From Mycobacterium mantenii (lineage in GTDB: Bacteria; Actinomycetota; Actinomycetes; Mycobacteriales; Mycobacteriaceae): a stretch of 64,000 bases of DNA. The notes under the pieces are model-generated. The model did not search any database, had not been told where the DNA came from, and saw only the letters and a list, made by a program, of their open reading frames with translations. Position 1 is the stretch's first letter, and each line of letters begins with the position of its first letter. Below are positions 17,782 to 31,306 of the stretch, one piece after another. Where the stretch lies: the NCBI RefSeq assembly GCF_010731775.1, contig NZ_AP022590.1, positions 558,001 to 622,000 on the forward strand, written 5' to 3'. The translations under genes and the position numbers were made by a program.

Positions 17782-17916
17782 AGGCGGCTGCGCACCGAGC
17801 CCGACGGCTCCGAAAATGCGGCTATGGGCGCCGGCAGAGCCGCTTTCTGCCGGGGTTCGCACATATTTCTTCGATAATTCAGGCCCCCGATATGCCGGCC
17901 GCGACATATAGCCGCG

Positions 17917-18183
17917 GTGTGCGGTGGTGCTGCCGTATTTGCCCTGGCGCTCAGCGGAATCGATGGTGCCAGCGGTGTCGGGGTGCCGCGCACCGTTGCG
18001 GACCCGGACCCGTCGCCGACGGTAGCCCCGACGCCCTCGTCGCCCGACGACGCTTGCTGCGACACGGTCGCACCTCAATCGGGCAACTGGGACTGCAAGA
18101 TCGGCCTGAACTGTGGGCCGATCCGGCCCCGCCAGTCTCCGCCGGCGAACCGCCCTCCGAGTCCTCCGCCTCCGCCGCAATAG
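17917..18183 (+). CDS. Small proline-rich exported protein
   Basis: An 88-residue open frame from GTG 17,917. The N-terminus is short and hydrophobic (GGAAVFALALSGIDGASG), followed by a Thr/Pro/Ser-rich stretch, a four-Cys segment (DDACCDTV...WDCKIGLNC) and a Pro-rich end (RPPSPPPPPQ). The pattern suggests secretion, but the signal sequence is short and lacks N-terminal positive charge, so the true start may differ. A frame starting at 17,748 overlaps it. I do not recognise a family. Confidence 0.5.
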   Translation: MCGGAAVFALALSGIDGASGVGVPRTVADPDPSPTVAPTPSSPDDACCDTVAPQSGNWDCKIGLNCGPIRPRQSPPANRPPSPPPPPQ

Positions 18184-18400
18184 GCGCTTGAGCGCCAGCC
18201 TGCTTGGGTGCGCTCGAGCAGCGCGCCACCGCGGAACGCGACGTGACGCTGTGAGGCGGGCACACGCCGCATGCCTCCCTCCCAGAGACTGGTGAGGCGG
18301 GTGTGACTAGCGCGGTGGGCTGCGACGGGCACCACCCATGCCTCGCGGCGTCGCACTCGAAATAAGTGGTACGCTGCCTCGCAGTCGACATCCTTTAACG

Positions 18401-18427
18401 ATCCGTCCGGCGAGGCGGAGAAGGAGG
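18401..18427 (+). promoter_or_regulatory. PyrR-binding RNA element overlapping the pyrR ribosome site
   Basis: Upstream of pyrR the leader reads ATCCGTCCGGCGAGGCGGAG, directly followed by AAGGAGG. CCG/CGG arms around a GTCCGGCGAGG-like loop resemble the conserved PyrR-binding hairpin. From the literature on M. smegmatis, PyrR with UMP represses pyr translation by binding near the Shine-Dalgarno. Here the loop abuts the AGGAGG (18,422-18,427) of pyrR, which fits that mechanism. Confidence 0.65.
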
Positions 18428-18438
18428 TCAAGTTTCGT

Positions 18439-19011
18439 ATGGGTGCTGCGGGCAACACCGGCTTGGGCAGCGATTCCCGGGAGTTGATGTCGGCGGCCGA
18501 TGTGGGCCGCACCATTTCCCGCATTGCACATCAGATCATCGAAAAGACCGCGCTGGACGGTCCGGACGCACCACGGGTGGTGCTGCTGGGCATCCCGACC
18601 CGCGGTGTCATCCTGGCCAAGCGGCTGGCCGCCAACATCGGCGAATACAGCGGGGTCGAGGTCGGCCATGGCGCCCTGGACATCACGCTCTACCGCGACG
18701 ACCTGATGCAGAAGCCGCCGCGGCCGCTGGAGGCCACCTCGATTCCGGCCGGCGGCATCGACGACGCCCTGGTGATCCTGGTCGACGACGTCTTGTACTC
18801 CGGCCGGTCGGTGCGTTCCGCGCTGGACGCGCTGCGCGACGTGGGCCGGCCGCGGGTGGTGCAGCTGGCGGTGCTGGTCGACCGCGGCCATCGCGAACTG
18901 CCGCTGCGCGCCGACTACGTCGGCAAGAACGTCCCCACCTCACGCGGCGAGAGCGTGCACGTGCTGCTGCGCGAGACCGACGGCGACGACGGGGTGGTGA
19001 TCTCCCGATGA
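18439..19011 (+). CDS. pyrR: Bifunctional pyr operon regulator / uracil phosphoribosyltransferase
   Basis: A 190-residue PRTase-fold protein. The PRPP loop is [21 protein letters not shown], and [14 protein letters not shown] and DITLYRDDL are conserved in PyrR. It senses UMP and binds pyr mRNA; it may also make UMP from uracil and PRPP. It heads the pyrimidine operon with a PyrR-binding leader. The ATG follows AGGAGG by 11 bases. The stop overlaps the pyrB start (ATGA). Confidence 0.96.
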   Translation: MGAAGNTGLGSDSRELMSAADVGRTISRIAHQIIEKTALDGPDAPRVVLLGIPTRGVILAKRLAANIGEYSGVEVGHGALDITLYRDDLMQKPPRPLEATSIPAGGIDDALVILVDDVLYSGRSVRSALDALRDVGRPRVVQLAVLVDRGHRELPLRADYVGKNVPTSRGESVHVLLRETDGDDGVVISR

Positions 19012-19979
19012 CGCGCCATCTGCTGGCCGCCGGCGACCTGAGCCGCGACGACGCCACCGCCATCCTCGACGACGCCGACCGGTTCGCGCAGGCGCTGGTG
19101 GGCCGCGAGATCAAGAAGCTGCCGACGCTGCGCGGGCGCACCATCGTCACGATGTTCTACGAGAATTCGACCCGCACCCGGGTGTCCTTCGAGGTGGCCG
19201 GCAAGTGGATGAGCGCCGACGTGATCAATGTCAGCGCCTCCGGATCGTCGGTGGGCAAGGGGGAGTCGCTGCGCGACACCGCGTTCACGCTGCGCGCCGC
19301 CGGCGCCGACGCGCTGATCATCCGGCACCCGGCCTCCGGCGCCGCGCACCTGCTCGCCGAGTGGACTTCGGGCGGGAACGCCGCCCGAGAGGATCCAGGG
19401 CCGTCGGTGATCAACGCCGGCGACGGTACCCACGAACACCCGACCCAGGCGCTGCTGGACGCGCTCACCATTCGCCAGCGCCTCGGCGGCGTAGAAGGCC
19501 GTCGCATTGTGATCGTCGGCGACATCCTGCACAGCCGGGTCGCCCGCTCCAACGTGATGCTGTTGCACACACTGGGCGCCGAGGTGGTGCTGGTCGCGCC
19601 GCCGACGCTGCTGCCGGTCGGCGTGGAGGGCTGGCCGGTCACCGTGTCGAACGACTTCGACGCCGAGCTGCCCGCCGCCGACGCGGTGTTGATGCTGCGG
19701 GTGCAGGCCGAGCGGATGAACGGCGCCTTCTTCCCGTCGGTACGCGAATACTCGTCGCTGTACGGGCTTTCCGATCGTCGCCAGGCGATGCTGCCCGGCC
19801 ACGCCGTGGTGCTGCACCCGGGGCCGATGCTGCGTGGAATGGAGATTGCATCGTCGGTGGCCGACTCGTCGCAATCGGCTGTGCTGCAACAGGTTTCCAA
19901 CGGTGTGCACGTGCGGATGGCGGTGTTGTTCCATGTGCTGGTTGGCACCGAACTGGCCGGGGAAGAGGGTGCGGCGTGA
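19008..19979 (+). CDS. pyrB: Aspartate carbamoyltransferase, catalytic subunit
   Basis: A 323-residue enzyme that condenses carbamoyl phosphate with aspartate. The carbamoyl-phosphate motif is [12 protein letters not shown] (about residues 50-61) and the second is [30 protein letters not shown] carries the mobile loop. No pyrI regulatory subunit gene is nearby. The C-terminus [13 protein letters not shown] is typical of actinobacterial PyrB. It overlaps both neighbours, so it is tightly coupled in the operon. Confidence 0.97.
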   Translation: MTRHLLAAGDLSRDDATAILDDADRFAQALVGREIKKLPTLRGRTIVTMFYENSTRTRVSFEVAGKWMSADVINVSASGSSVGKGESLRDTAFTLRAAGADALIIRHPASGAAHLLAEWTSGGNAAREDPGPSVINAGDGTHEHPTQALLDALTIRQRLGGVEGRRIVIVGDILHSRVARSNVMLLHTLGAEVVLVAPPTLLPVGVEGWPVTVSNDFDAELPAADAVLMLRVQAERMNGAFFPSVREYSSLYGLSDRRQAMLPGHAVVLHPGPMLRGMEIASSVADSSQSAVLQQVSNGVHVRMAVLFHVLVGTELAGEEGAA

Positions 19980-21280
19980 GCGTGCTGCTGCGCGGGGTTC
20001 GGTTGTACGGCGAGGGCGATCGCGTCGACGTGCTGGTCGACAGCCCCGGTTTTGAAGGCCAGATCGCCGACATCGGCGCCGGCCTCGACTTTCCCGACAC
20101 GGCGGACGTGATCGATGCCACCGATCACGTCCTGCTTCCCGGCCTGGTGGACTTACACACCCATCTGCGCGAACCGGGGCGCGAATACGCCGAGGACATC
20201 GAAACCGGGTCGGCCGCAGCGGCTTTGGGTGGCTACACCGCGGTGTTCGCAATGGCCAATACCAACCCGGTCGCCGACAGTCCGGTGGTCACCGACCACG
20301 TCTGGCATCGCGGCCAGCAGGTCGGCCTGGTCGACGTGCACCCGGTGGGCGCCGTCACCGTCGGGTTAGCCGGTAAGGAGCTCACCGAGATGGGCATGAT
20401 GGCGGCCGGGGCGGCGCAGGTGCGGATGTTCTCCGACGACGGCATCTGCGTGCACGACCCGCTGGTGATGCGCCGCGCGCTGGAATACGCCACCGGGTTG
20501 GACGTGCTCATCGCCCAGCACGCCGAGGAACCCCGGCTGACCGTCGGCGCCGTCGCCCACGAAGGGCCCACCGCCGCTCGGCTGGGCCTGGCGGGATGGC
20601 CCCGGGCGGCCGAGGAATCGATCGTCGCCCGCGACGCGCTGCTGGCCCGCGACGCCGGCGCCCGGGTGCACATCTGCCACGCTTCCACGGCGGGCACCGT
20701 CGAGATCGTGAAATGGGCCAAGAAGCAGGGAATCTCGATCACCGCCGAGGTCACGCCGCACCACCTGATGCTCGATGACAGCAGGCTGGCCAATTATGAC
20801 GGACAAAACCGCGTCAACCCGCCGCTGCGCGAAGCGGCCGACGCGGTGGCGCTGCGCCAGGCGCTGGCCGACGGCGTCATCGACTGTGTGGCCACCGATC
20901 ACGCCCCGCACGCCGAGCACGAGAAGTGCGTGGAGTTCTCCGCGGCGCGTCCCGGCATGCTGGGCCTGCAGACCGCGCTGTCGATCGTGGTGCAGACCAT
21001 GGTCATCCCGGGCCTGTTGACCTGGCGGGACGCCGCCCGGGTGATGAGCGAAAATCCCGCCCGCATCGCGCGCCTGCCCGATCATGGGCGGCCGCTGGAA
21101 GCGGGGGAGCCGGCCAACCTCACGGTGGTGGACCCGACGGCCTCCTGGACCGTCGCCGGGTCGGACCTGGCCAGCCGGTCGGCCAACACGCCCTACGAGG
21201 CGATGACACTGCCCGCCACCGTGACCGCCACGCTGCTGCGCGGCAAGGTCACCGCCCGAGACGGGAAGTGCCCGGCATGA
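19976..21280 (+). CDS. pyrC: Dihydroorotase
   Basis: A 434-residue amidohydrolase of the type usually about 430 residues long. Zinc ligands are visible in [16 protein letters not shown] and [14 protein letters not shown]. It interconverts carbamoyl-aspartate and dihydroorotate, the third step of UMP synthesis. Translation starts at GTG 19,976, overlapping the pyrB stop. A composite-frame start further upstream exists but lies inside pyrB and would add unrelated residues. Confidence 0.97.
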   Translation: MSVLLRGVRLYGEGDRVDVLVDSPGFEGQIADIGAGLDFPDTADVIDATDHVLLPGLVDLHTHLREPGREYAEDIETGSAAAALGGYTAVFAMANTNPVADSPVVTDHVWHRGQQVGLVDVHPVGAVTVGLAGKELTEMGMMAAGAAQVRMFSDDGICVHDPLVMRRALEYATGLDVLIAQHAEEPRLTVGAVAHEGPTAARLGLAGWPRAAEESIVARDALLARDAGARVHICHASTAGTVEIVKWAKKQGISITAEVTPHHLMLDDSRLANYDGQNRVNPPLREAADAVALRQALADGVIDCVATDHAPHAEHEKCVEFSAARPGMLGLQTALSIVVQTMVIPGLLTWRDAARVMSENPARIARLPDHGRPLEAGEPANLTVVDPTASWTVAGSDLASRSANTPYEAMTLPATVTATLLRGKVTARDGKCPA

Positions 21281-21786
21281 ATTCGGGCACGCTGGTGGGA
21301 TCGCTGATCTTCGCGGCCGTGGTGGTCGTGGTGATCACGGTGGTGATCCAACTGATGATGCGCGGCTGGCGGCGGAAATCCCAACGGCAGGCGGAGCTGA
21401 TCGGCGAGTTGCCCGGCATGCCCGACCGGGTAGGCGCGGCGATCATCACCACCCGCGGCCACTATTGCGGCTCGATGATGGCGCCGGGTTGGAACGAGCG
21501 GATCGCGGCCGGCGATCTGGGTTTCCGTTGCAAAGCGGCGCTGACCCGCTATGCCGCGGGAATCATGATGGAGCGCTTACGGGCTCAACCGATTTGGATT
21601 CCACAAGACTCGATCACCGCTATCCGTATGGAGCGCCGTATGGGAGGTAGGGCCGCGGCCCGGGTTGGGATATTGGCAATACGGTGGCGGCTGCCATCGG
21701 GAGTCGAGATCGACACCGGCTTCCGGGCGAACCACCGCGACGACTACGGCGAGTGGCTGGAGTCCCAGCAGGAGGGAGCCGCGTGA
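21277..21786 (+). CDS. Membrane-anchored PH-like protein in the pyr operon (Rv1382-like)
   Basis: A 169-residue protein with one N-terminal membrane anchor (about residues 5-29) and a cytoplasmic domain of mixed beta/alpha pattern resembling bacterial PH-like domains ([46 protein letters not shown]). It occupies the position of the conserved export/membrane protein Rv1382 between pyrC and carA. Overlapping starts and stops on both sides show co-translation with pyrimidine enzymes. No function is known; a membrane tether is possible but speculative. Confidence 0.85.
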   Translation: MNSGTLVGSLIFAAVVVVVITVVIQLMMRGWRRKSQRQAELIGELPGMPDRVGAAIITTRGHYCGSMMAPGWNERIAAGDLGFRCKAALTRYAAGIMMERLRAQPIWIPQDSITAIRMERRMGGRAAARVGILAIRWRLPSGVEIDTGFRANHRDDYGEWLESQQEGAA

Positions 21787-22915
21787 GCAAAGCATTGTTG
21801 GTACTCGAGGACGGCCGCGTCTTCACCGGCACGCCGTTCGGCGAGATTGGCCAAACACTGGGCGAGGCCGTGTTTTCCACCGGCATGTCCGGCTATCAGG
21901 AGACGCTGACCGACCCCAGTTACCACCGGCAGATCGTGGTGGCCACCGCGCCGCAGATCGGCAACACCGGCTGGAACGGCGAGGACGCCGAGAGCCGCGG
22001 CGACAAGATCTGGGTCGCCGGCTACGCGGTGCGCGATCCGTCGCCGCGCCCGTCCAACTGGCGGGCCACCGGAACCCTGGAGGACGAACTGGTCCGCCAG
22101 CACATCGTGGGGATCGCCGGCATCGACACCCGCGCGGTGGTGCGGCATCTGCGCACCCGCGGCTCGATGAAGGCGGGCGTGTTCTCCGGTGACGCGCTCG
22201 CGGATGCGGACGAACTGCTGCAGCGGGTGCGGGGACAGCAGTCGATGCTGGGCGCCGACCTGGCCGGCGAGGTCAGCACGCCGGACACCTACATCGTGGA
22301 ACCGGAAGGCTCACCGCGATTTACGGTGGCCGCGCTGGACCTGGGCATCAAGACCAACACGCCGCGCAACTTCGCCCGGCGCGGCGTCCGCACCCACGTG
22401 CTGGCATCGTCGACGACCTACGAGCAGATCGCCGACATCAATCCCGACGGGGTGTTCCTGTCCAACGGCCCCGGCGACCCCGCCACCGCCGATCACATCG
22501 TCGCGGTCACCCGCGAGGTGCTGGGCGCCGGAATCCCATTGTTCGGCATCTGTTTCGGCAACCAGATCCTGGGCCGGGCGCTGGGACTGTCCACCTACAA
22601 GATGGTGTTCGGTCACCGCGGCATCAACATCCCGGTGATCGACCACGCCACCGGTCGGGTGGCCGTCACCGCCCAAAACCACGGCTTTGCACTCGAGGGG
22701 GAGGCCGGCCAATCCTTCGACACGCCGTTCGGTGCGGCGGTGGTCAGCCACACCTGTGCCAACGACGGAGTCGTCGAAGGCGTGAAACTCGGCGACGGGC
22801 AGGCCTTCTCGGTCCAGTACCACCCGGAGGCCGCGGCCGGCCCGCACGATGCGGAGTACTTGTTCGACCAATTCATCGATTTGATGGCGGCCCCAAACCG
22901 CGGAAGGGGGCGGTA

Positions 22916-22916
<1 letters not shown>
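21783..22916 (+). CDS. carA: Carbamoyl-phosphate synthase small (glutaminase) subunit
   Basis: A 377-residue subunit that hydrolyses glutamine and passes ammonia to CarB. The class I amidotransferase triad is seen as Cys in [13 protein letters not shown] and His/Glu in [11 protein letters not shown], with the oxyanion region [13 protein letters not shown]. The N-terminal domain starts [16 protein letters not shown]. The GTG start overlaps the preceding stop (GTGA) and the stop shares one base with the carB start. Confidence 0.97.
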
Positions 22917-26262
<3,346 letters not shown>

Positions 26263-26266
<4 letters not shown>

Positions 26267-27090
26267 CCGGGTTCGGCGTCCGGCTGGCGGACGCGAAAGC
26301 GCAACGCGGGCCGCTGTGCGTGGGCATCGACCCACATCCCGAGCTGCTGCGCGCCTGGGATCTGCCCACCACCGCCGACGGCCTGGCCGCGTTCTGCGAC
26401 ATCTGCATCGAGGCATTTTCCGGATTCGCCGTCGTCAAACCCCAAGTGGCGTTCTTCGAGGCCTACGGCGCCGCGGGATTCGCGGTGCTGGAACGCACCA
26501 TCGCGGCCCTGCGATCGGCCGGGGTGCTGGTGCTGGCCGACGCGAAACGCGGCGACATCGGGACGACGATGGCGGCCTATGCGGCCGCCTGGGCGGGTGA
26601 TTCGCCGCTGGCCGCCGATGCCGTGACGGCCACCCCCTACCTGGGCTTCGGCTCGCTGCGGCCGCTGCTGGAAGCCGCCGCGGCGCACGACCGCGGGGTG
26701 TTCGTGCTGGCGGCCACCTCCAATCCCGAGGGCGCGACCGTGCAGCGTGCCGCCTTCGACGGCCGCACGGTGGCCCAGCTGGTCGTCGACCAGGCGGCGG
26801 TGGTGAACAAGTCCTTCACGCCGTCCGGGCCCGGCTACGTCGGCGTGGTGGTCGGCGCGACGGTGCTCGAGGCGCCCGACCTCAGTGCGCTGGGCGGACC
26901 GGTGCTGGTGCCTGGCCTGGGCGTGCAGGGCGGTCGGCCCGAGGCGCTCGCCGGGCTGGGCGGCGCGGATCCCGGGCAGCTGTTGCCCGCGGTGGCCCGC
27001 GAGGTGCTGCGGGCGGGACCGGGTGTGGCGGAGCTGCGTGCGGCCGCCGATCGCATGCTGGACGCGGTCGCCTATCTCGGCGCGCTGTAG
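26263..27090 (+). CDS. pyrF: Orotidine 5'-phosphate decarboxylase (type 2)
   Basis: A 275-residue TIM-barrel enzyme that makes UMP from OMP. The catalytic [15 protein letters not shown], the start [25 protein letters not shown] and the substrate loop [13 protein letters not shown] mark the mycobacterial/myxococcal subfamily, which is longer than the E. coli enzyme. It is the last gene of the pyr operon (GTGA overlap with carB). pyrD and pyrE are not in this window. It converges with the TOBE/HTH gene, with only four bases between stops. Confidence 0.97.
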
Positions 27091-27094
27091 ACGG

Positions 27095-27517
27095 CTAGTC
27101 CGACGCCACTGCCGTGCTGGGCCGCGCGGTTTCGACGATGACGGTCGTGGCCTTGACGACGGCCACCGCGACGCTTCCCGGACGCAAATGCAATTCCTCG
27201 GCGGCCTCGGTGCTCATCAGCGACACGACGGTGAACGGACCGCACTGCATCTCCACCTGGGTCATCACCTTGTCGCTGACCACCGACGTGACCAGCCCGA
27301 CGAAGCGGTTGCGGGCCGAGCTGCCGATGCTGAGCGGGTCCGCCGGCGGGGCGGGCGCATTCGTGCGGGAGAAGTGGGCGAGGTCCTCGCTGGCGATCAC
27401 CTTGCGGCCGGCGGCGTCATGGCTGACCGCCAATGTGCCCTGGTTGATCCAGCGCCGCACGGTGTCGTCGCTGACGCCGAGCAGCTCAGCCGCCTGGCGA
27501 ATTCGCAGGTTGGACAC
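27095..27517 (-). CDS. HTH regulator with TOBE (molybdate/tungstate-binding-like) domain
   Basis: A protein of about 140 residues. Residues 1-45 are a MerR/excisionase-like HTH (LRIRQAAELLGVSDDTVRRWINQGTL). Residues about 70-135 form a TOBE/Mop domain (NRFVGLVTSVVSDKVMTQVEMQCGPFTVVSLMSTEAAEELHLRPG and VAVVKATTVIVE), which usually binds molybdate. I start it at GTG 27,517, where the HTH begins, rather than at the upstream in-frame start at 27,580. It may control molybdate-dependent genes elsewhere; no mod or moa gene is adjacent. Confidence 0.85.
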   Translation of the reverse strand: MSNLRIRQAAELLGVSDDTVRRWINQGTLAVSHDAAGRKVIASEDLAHFSRTNAPAPPADPLSIGSSARNRFVGLVTSVVSDKVMTQVEMQCGPFTVVSLMSTEAAEELHLRPGSVAVAVVKATTVIVETARPSTAVASD

Positions 27518-28457
27518 CGCTCGATCGTATCGGATTTCGGGGTGCCGATTAGCTGAAATGGGACCGGGCGCCGCCTTCATCCCGCACCTACGGAAACAAA
27601 ACTGGGATTAGTCCGCGGGTGCGGAAACCGAGTCTTATTTCTCCCGGATGCCGCGGAGGCGGGCGCCCGCGATCACTCGCGCGCGTCCGGCGCGGCGGCG
27701 CACCCCCCGGCGGTCAACGACGCTGCGGCCCTTGAAGGTTGGTGAAACCGCAGGGTGGGCTGGGGAGAGTGGAGTCTGGTGACGTCGAACGTGGTTCGGT
27801 CGCGGCGCCGGCTCGAACGCCCCGCCGCCGACCGGGACTCCGACGCCGGTCGGGCCGGCGCCGCCGCCGACGGATCGGCCGGGATGGGGCGGCGGGTCGT
27901 CGGTTGCTGGTCGATCGTGACCTGGGGCGGCGCCTGAGCGCCGCGGACGGCGACTCGGCGGCACAGGTGGTCACGGTCCGGGGCGCCTGAATACCGGGCC
28001 CGGAAGACCCCCGGCGCCCATGAGACCGGTGCGTCGGGCCGAACGGCGGCGATGGCCTGGCGTTTGACCGGCGACGCGACACGCGCGACACGCCGCAACA
28101 AATCCGTGATCCCTCACACCGAGCGTGACGGCGGCCCGGCGACGAGCTTCCGGGCTGGCCGGCCGCGCCGCCCTCCACCGCCATCGAACGCTAAAGCCGC
28201 AGGTAGATGGCTCAGTTACGCGTCGAAACCGAGCCGGTGGCGGCGGCCGGCCCGCGCCGAACGCGGCCGCCGTCGACGCCGCGTGAAGCGCCGCTTCGGC
28301 CGGCCACACTCCGGTCCATGCTGGGAGTTTGCCCCCTGAAGCAGGGGGTCGGGTTAGATTTCGTCAGAAGGCCTGAGTACGGTCGTCTCCGCTGGCAGAA
28401 GTACCGGCGAGACAAAATGAGATCGATTGAAATTGATTGATCAGATACGGAGGAATC
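27518..28457. other. Long non-coding stretch between the TOBE regulator and mihF
   Basis: About 940 bases without a convincing gene. Several short frames are open on both strands, but they are Arg/Pro-rich, lack ribosome sites and overlap one another. M. tuberculosis has PE15/PPE20 at this place, but I see no PE or PPE motif here. The last part holds a perfect 7-bp hairpin CCCCCTG-AAG-CAGGGGG (28,332-28,348) and an A/T-richer segment that likely contains the mihF promoter and leader. Confidence 0.6.
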
Positions 28458-28772
28458 GTGGCCCTTCCCCAGTTGACCGACGAGCAGCGCGCGGCCGCGT
28501 TGGAGAAGGCTGCTGCCGCACGTCGAGCGCGAGCAGAGCTCAAGGACCGCCTGAAGCGTGGCGGCACCAACCTCACCCAGGTGCTCAAGGACGCCGAGAC
28601 CGACGAAGTCCTGGGCAAGATGAAGGTTTCCGCGCTTCTCGAGGCGTTGCCCAAGGTGGGCAAGGTCAAGGCGCAGGAAATCATGACTGAGTTGGAGATC
28701 GCCCCCACCCGCCGTCTGCGCGGCCTCGGCGATCGTCAGCGCAAAGCCCTGCTGGAAAAGTTCGGCTCCTAA
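28458..28772 (+). CDS. mihF: Mycobacterial integration host factor mIHF
   Basis: A 104-residue basic nucleoid protein with an N-terminal helix (LTDEQRAAALEKAAAARRARAEL) and a helix-two-turn-helix DNA-binding region (LLEALPKVGKVKAQEIMTELEI, RRLRGLGDRQRKALLEKFGS). It binds and bends DNA and supports L5-type phage integration and chromosome structure. GTG 28,458 follows CGGAGGAATC closely and gives the known functional length. The in-frame start at 28,437 has no such site. Confidence 0.95.
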   Translation: MALPQLTDEQRAAALEKAAAARRARAELKDRLKRGGTNLTQVLKDAETDEVLGKMKVSALLEALPKVGKVKAQEIMTELEIAPTRRLRGLGDRQRKALLEKFGS

Positions 28773-28860
28773 CCCGACCGCCGACGATGCAGGCCGAACG
28801 GCCTGAGGAGAAGGCGGGCGAGCGGACCCAAGCCGTGGGCGCACCGGCCCAGGAGCGCCT

Positions 28861-29532
28861 GTGAGCGCCGGCGGGGGACCGGACGTCCAGCACGGCACAC
28901 GTCCTGAACCGTCAGGTCCCGGACGTGTGGTTGTGCTGTCCGGTCCCTCCGCGGTCGGCAAGTCAACCGTGGTCCGGTGCCTGCGCGAGCGGGTCCCGAA
29001 CCTGCATTTCAGCGTGTCGGCCACGACGCGGGCGCCGCGGCCCGGCGAGGTCGACGGCGTCGATTACCACTTCGTCAGCCCCGCCCGCTTCCAGCAGCTC
29101 ATCGACGAGGGCGCGCTGCTGGAGTGGGCCGAAATTCACGCGGGGCTGCACCGATCGGGCACCCTGGCCGAGCCGGTCCGGGCCGCCACAGCCCGCGGAC
29201 TCCCCGTGCTGATCGAGGTTGACCTGGCCGGGGCCAGGGCGGTCAAGAGGGCGATGCCCGAGGCCTTGGCGGTCTTTCTGGCGCCGCCCAGCTGGGAGGA
29301 CCTCAAGGCCAGGCTCATCGGGCGCGGCACCGAAACCCCGGAGGCCATGGAGCGGCGTCTGGAGACCGCACGCGTCGAAATGGCGGCCCAAAATGACTTC
29401 GACCGGGTGGTCGTGAACAGTCAATTGGAGTCGGCGTGCTCCGAATTGGTATCCTTGCTGGTGGGAAAAGCGCCGGGCCGGCACGACCCGTCTGGCCAGA
29501 CCAGAAACCGGACCACATCCCAGCAAGATTGA
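28861..29532 (+). CDS. gmk: Guanylate kinase
   Basis: A 223-residue kinase making GDP from GMP. The P-loop is [14 protein letters not shown] (about residues 23-36), the GMP-binding segment is [20 protein letters not shown], and the lid contains [16 protein letters not shown]. The first 20 residues and the last 20 are low complexity, making it slightly longer than usual. It lies in the mihF-gmk-rpoZ-coaBC order known from M. tuberculosis, 88 bases after mihF. Confidence 0.96.
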   Translation: MSAGGGPDVQHGTRPEPSGPGRVVVLSGPSAVGKSTVVRCLRERVPNLHFSVSATTRAPRPGEVDGVDYHFVSPARFQQLIDEGALLEWAEIHAGLHRSGTLAEPVRAATARGLPVLIEVDLAGARAVKRAMPEALAVFLAPPSWEDLKARLIGRGTETPEAMERRLETARVEMAAQNDFDRVVVNSQLESACSELVSLLVGKAPGRHDPSGQTRNRTTSQQD

Positions 29533-29598
29533 ACACCGAATTTCACCATTTTTTTCAGTGGTGACCAGCCGCTCCAATCCGCCAGGAGATTGACCTAC

Positions 29599-29925
29599 GT
29601 GAGTATTCCGCAGTCCGACGCGGCCTTGGCCGCCGTCCCCGACCGGTTCGACCCGTCCGCCGGGGGACCGGCCGCCTACGACACCCCGCTGGGCATCACC
29701 AACCCGCCCATCGACGAGCTGCTGGACCGCGTCTCGAGCAAGTACGCCCTGGTGATCTATGCCGCCAAGCGGGCCCGTCAAATCAACGACTACTACAACC
29801 AACTCGGCGAGGGCATCCTCGAATACGTGGGTCCGCTGGTCGAGCCGGGGCTGCAGGAAAAGCCGCTGTCGATCGCGATGCGCGAGATCCACAGCGACCT
29901 GCTCGAGCACACCGAGGGCGAGTAA
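29599..29925 (+). CDS. rpoZ: RNA polymerase omega subunit
   Basis: A 108-residue omega subunit that stabilises beta-prime in RNA polymerase. The conserved core is [33 protein letters not shown], with [12 protein letters not shown] and the end [15 protein letters not shown] start it at GTG 29,599, 11 bases after AGGAGA, because the resulting [15 protein letters not shown] matches the mycobacterial N-terminus; a TTG at 29,590 would add three residues. Confidence 0.96.
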   Translation: MSIPQSDAALAAVPDRFDPSAGGPAAYDTPLGITNPPIDELLDRVSSKYALVIYAAKRARQINDYYNQLGEGILEYVGPLVEPGLQEKPLSIAMREIHSDLLEHTEGE

Positions 29926-29946
29926 CCGGGCCGGGCCGGGCGCGCT

Positions 29947-31209
29947 GTGGAGGACCGTAATCGGGCCGCGAAAAGGGTCATCGTCGGCGTCTCCGGCGGT
30001 ATCGCCGCCTACAAGGCGTGCACCGTCGTTCGTCAGCTCGCCGAGGCCGGCCATTCCGTCCGCGTCATCCCCACCGAGTCCGCGCTGCGCTTCGTCGGGG
30101 CCGCTACGTTCGAGGCGCTCTCCGGCCAGCCCGTGCGCACCGGCGTCTTCGACGACGTGCCGGAGGTTCCGCACGTCCAGCTCGGTAAGGAGGCCGACCT
30201 GGTCGTGGTGGCGCCGGCGACGGCGGACCTGCTGGCCCGGGCGGTACACGGCCGCGCCGACGACCTGCTGACCGCCACCCTGCTCACCGCGCGATGTCCG
30301 GTGCTGTTCGCGCCGGCGATGCACACCGAGATGTGGTTGCACCCGGCCACCGTGGACAACGTGGCCACGCTGCGCCGCCGCGGAGCGATAGTGCTCGAGC
30401 CCGCCGCCGGGCGCCTCACCGGCACGGACAGCGGATCGGGCCGGCTGCCCGAAGCCGAGGAGATCACCACCCTGGCCCACCTGCTGCTGGAGCGCCACGA
30501 CGCGCTTCCCTACGACCTCGCCGGTTGCCGGGTGCTGGTCACCGCCGGGGGCACCCGTGAACCGGTCGACCCGGTGCGCTTCATCGGCAACCGCAGCTCC
30601 GGCAAGCAGGGCTATGCGGTGGCCCGGGTGGCCGCCCAGCGCGGCGCCGAGGTCACTCTGATCGCCGGGCATACCGCCGGGCTGATCGACCCGGCCGGCG
30701 TCGAGGTGGTCCACGTCAGCTCGGCCGAGCAACTGGGCGACGCCGTGGCCAAGCACGCATCCGAGGCGGACGTGCTGGTGATGGCCGCCGCGGTCGCCGA
30801 CTTCCGGCCCGCCCGGGTCGCGGCCGCCAAGATCAAAAAGGGCCCCAATGACCAAGAGGGACTGCCCACGATCGAGCTGGTCCGCAACGACGACGTGCTG
30901 GCCGGTGCGGTGCGTGCGCGCGCCCACGGCGAGCTGCCGAACCTGCGCGCCATCGTGGGATTCGCCGCCGAGACCGGGGATGACAACGGGGACGTGCTGT
31001 TTCACGCCCGGGCGAAGCTGCGCAACAAGGGCTGCGACCTGTTGGTCGTCAACGCGGTGGGCGACGGCCGGGCCTTCGAGGTGGACAACAACGACGGCTG
31101 GCTGCTGGCGGCCGACGGTACCGAGTCGGCGCTGCAGCACGGCTCCAAGACATTGATGGCCAGTCGTATCGTGGATGCGATCGCCGCATTCCTGCACGGC
31201 GGCGCGTAA
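29947..31209 (+). CDS. coaBC: Phosphopantothenoylcysteine synthetase/decarboxylase
   Basis: A 420-residue bifunctional coenzyme A enzyme. The N-terminal CoaC flavoprotein domain (about residues 12-190) starts VIVGVSGGIAAYKACT and contains the signature PAMHTEMW. The C-terminal CoaB domain includes VTAGGTREPVDPVRFIGNRSS and MAAAVADFRPA and uses CTP. It acts in the cytoplasm and makes 4'-phosphopantetheine in two steps. Called dfp in M. tuberculosis (Rv1391). It lies 21 bases after rpoZ. Confidence 0.96.
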   Translation: MEDRNRAAKRVIVGVSGGIAAYKACTVVRQLAEAGHSVRVIPTESALRFVGAATFEALSGQPVRTGVFDDVPEVPHVQLGKEADLVVVAPATADLLARAVHGRADDLLTATLLTARCPVLFAPAMHTEMWLHPATVDNVATLRRRGAIVLEPAAGRLTGTDSGSGRLPEAEEITTLAHLLLERHDALPYDLAGCRVLVTAGGTREPVDPVRFIGNRSSGKQGYAVARVAAQRGAEVTLIAGHTAGLIDPAGVEVVHVSSAEQLGDAVAKHASEADVLVMAAAVADFRPARVAAAKIKKGPNDQEGLPTIELVRNDDVLAGAVRARAHGELPNLRAIVGFAAETGDDNGDVLFHARAKLRNKGCDLLVVNAVGDGRAFEVDNNDGWLLAADGTESALQHGSKTLMASRIVDAIAAFLHGGA

Positions 31210-31267
31210 TACGGTTCGGTTTTCCTGTGGCGCCAGGCCAGGTGCTGGCCGGCCCGATACCAACCGA

Positions 31268-31273
31268 TATAAT
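31268..31273 (+). promoter_or_regulatory. Consensus -10 box upstream of metK
   Basis: TATAAT occurs in the short gap between coaBC and metK, 34 bases before the start codon, in an otherwise GC-rich region. There is no clear -35. An inverted repeat GGCCA/TGGCC at 31,236-31,250 just upstream may end the coaBC transcript. Confidence 0.5.
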
Positions 31274-31306
31274 TCGGTTAACTAACTATTTGGAAGGGTA
31301 GAGATT

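Noticed and set aside
27635..27964. 109-aa Arg/Pro-rich frame on the minus strand
   Set aside because: Overlaps other equally open frames, no start signal, composition typical of non-coding high-GC DNA.
28963..31263. 766-aa open frame on the minus strand
   Set aside because: Runs antisense across gmk, rpoZ and coaBC, all of which have clear motifs; typical GC-rich shadow.
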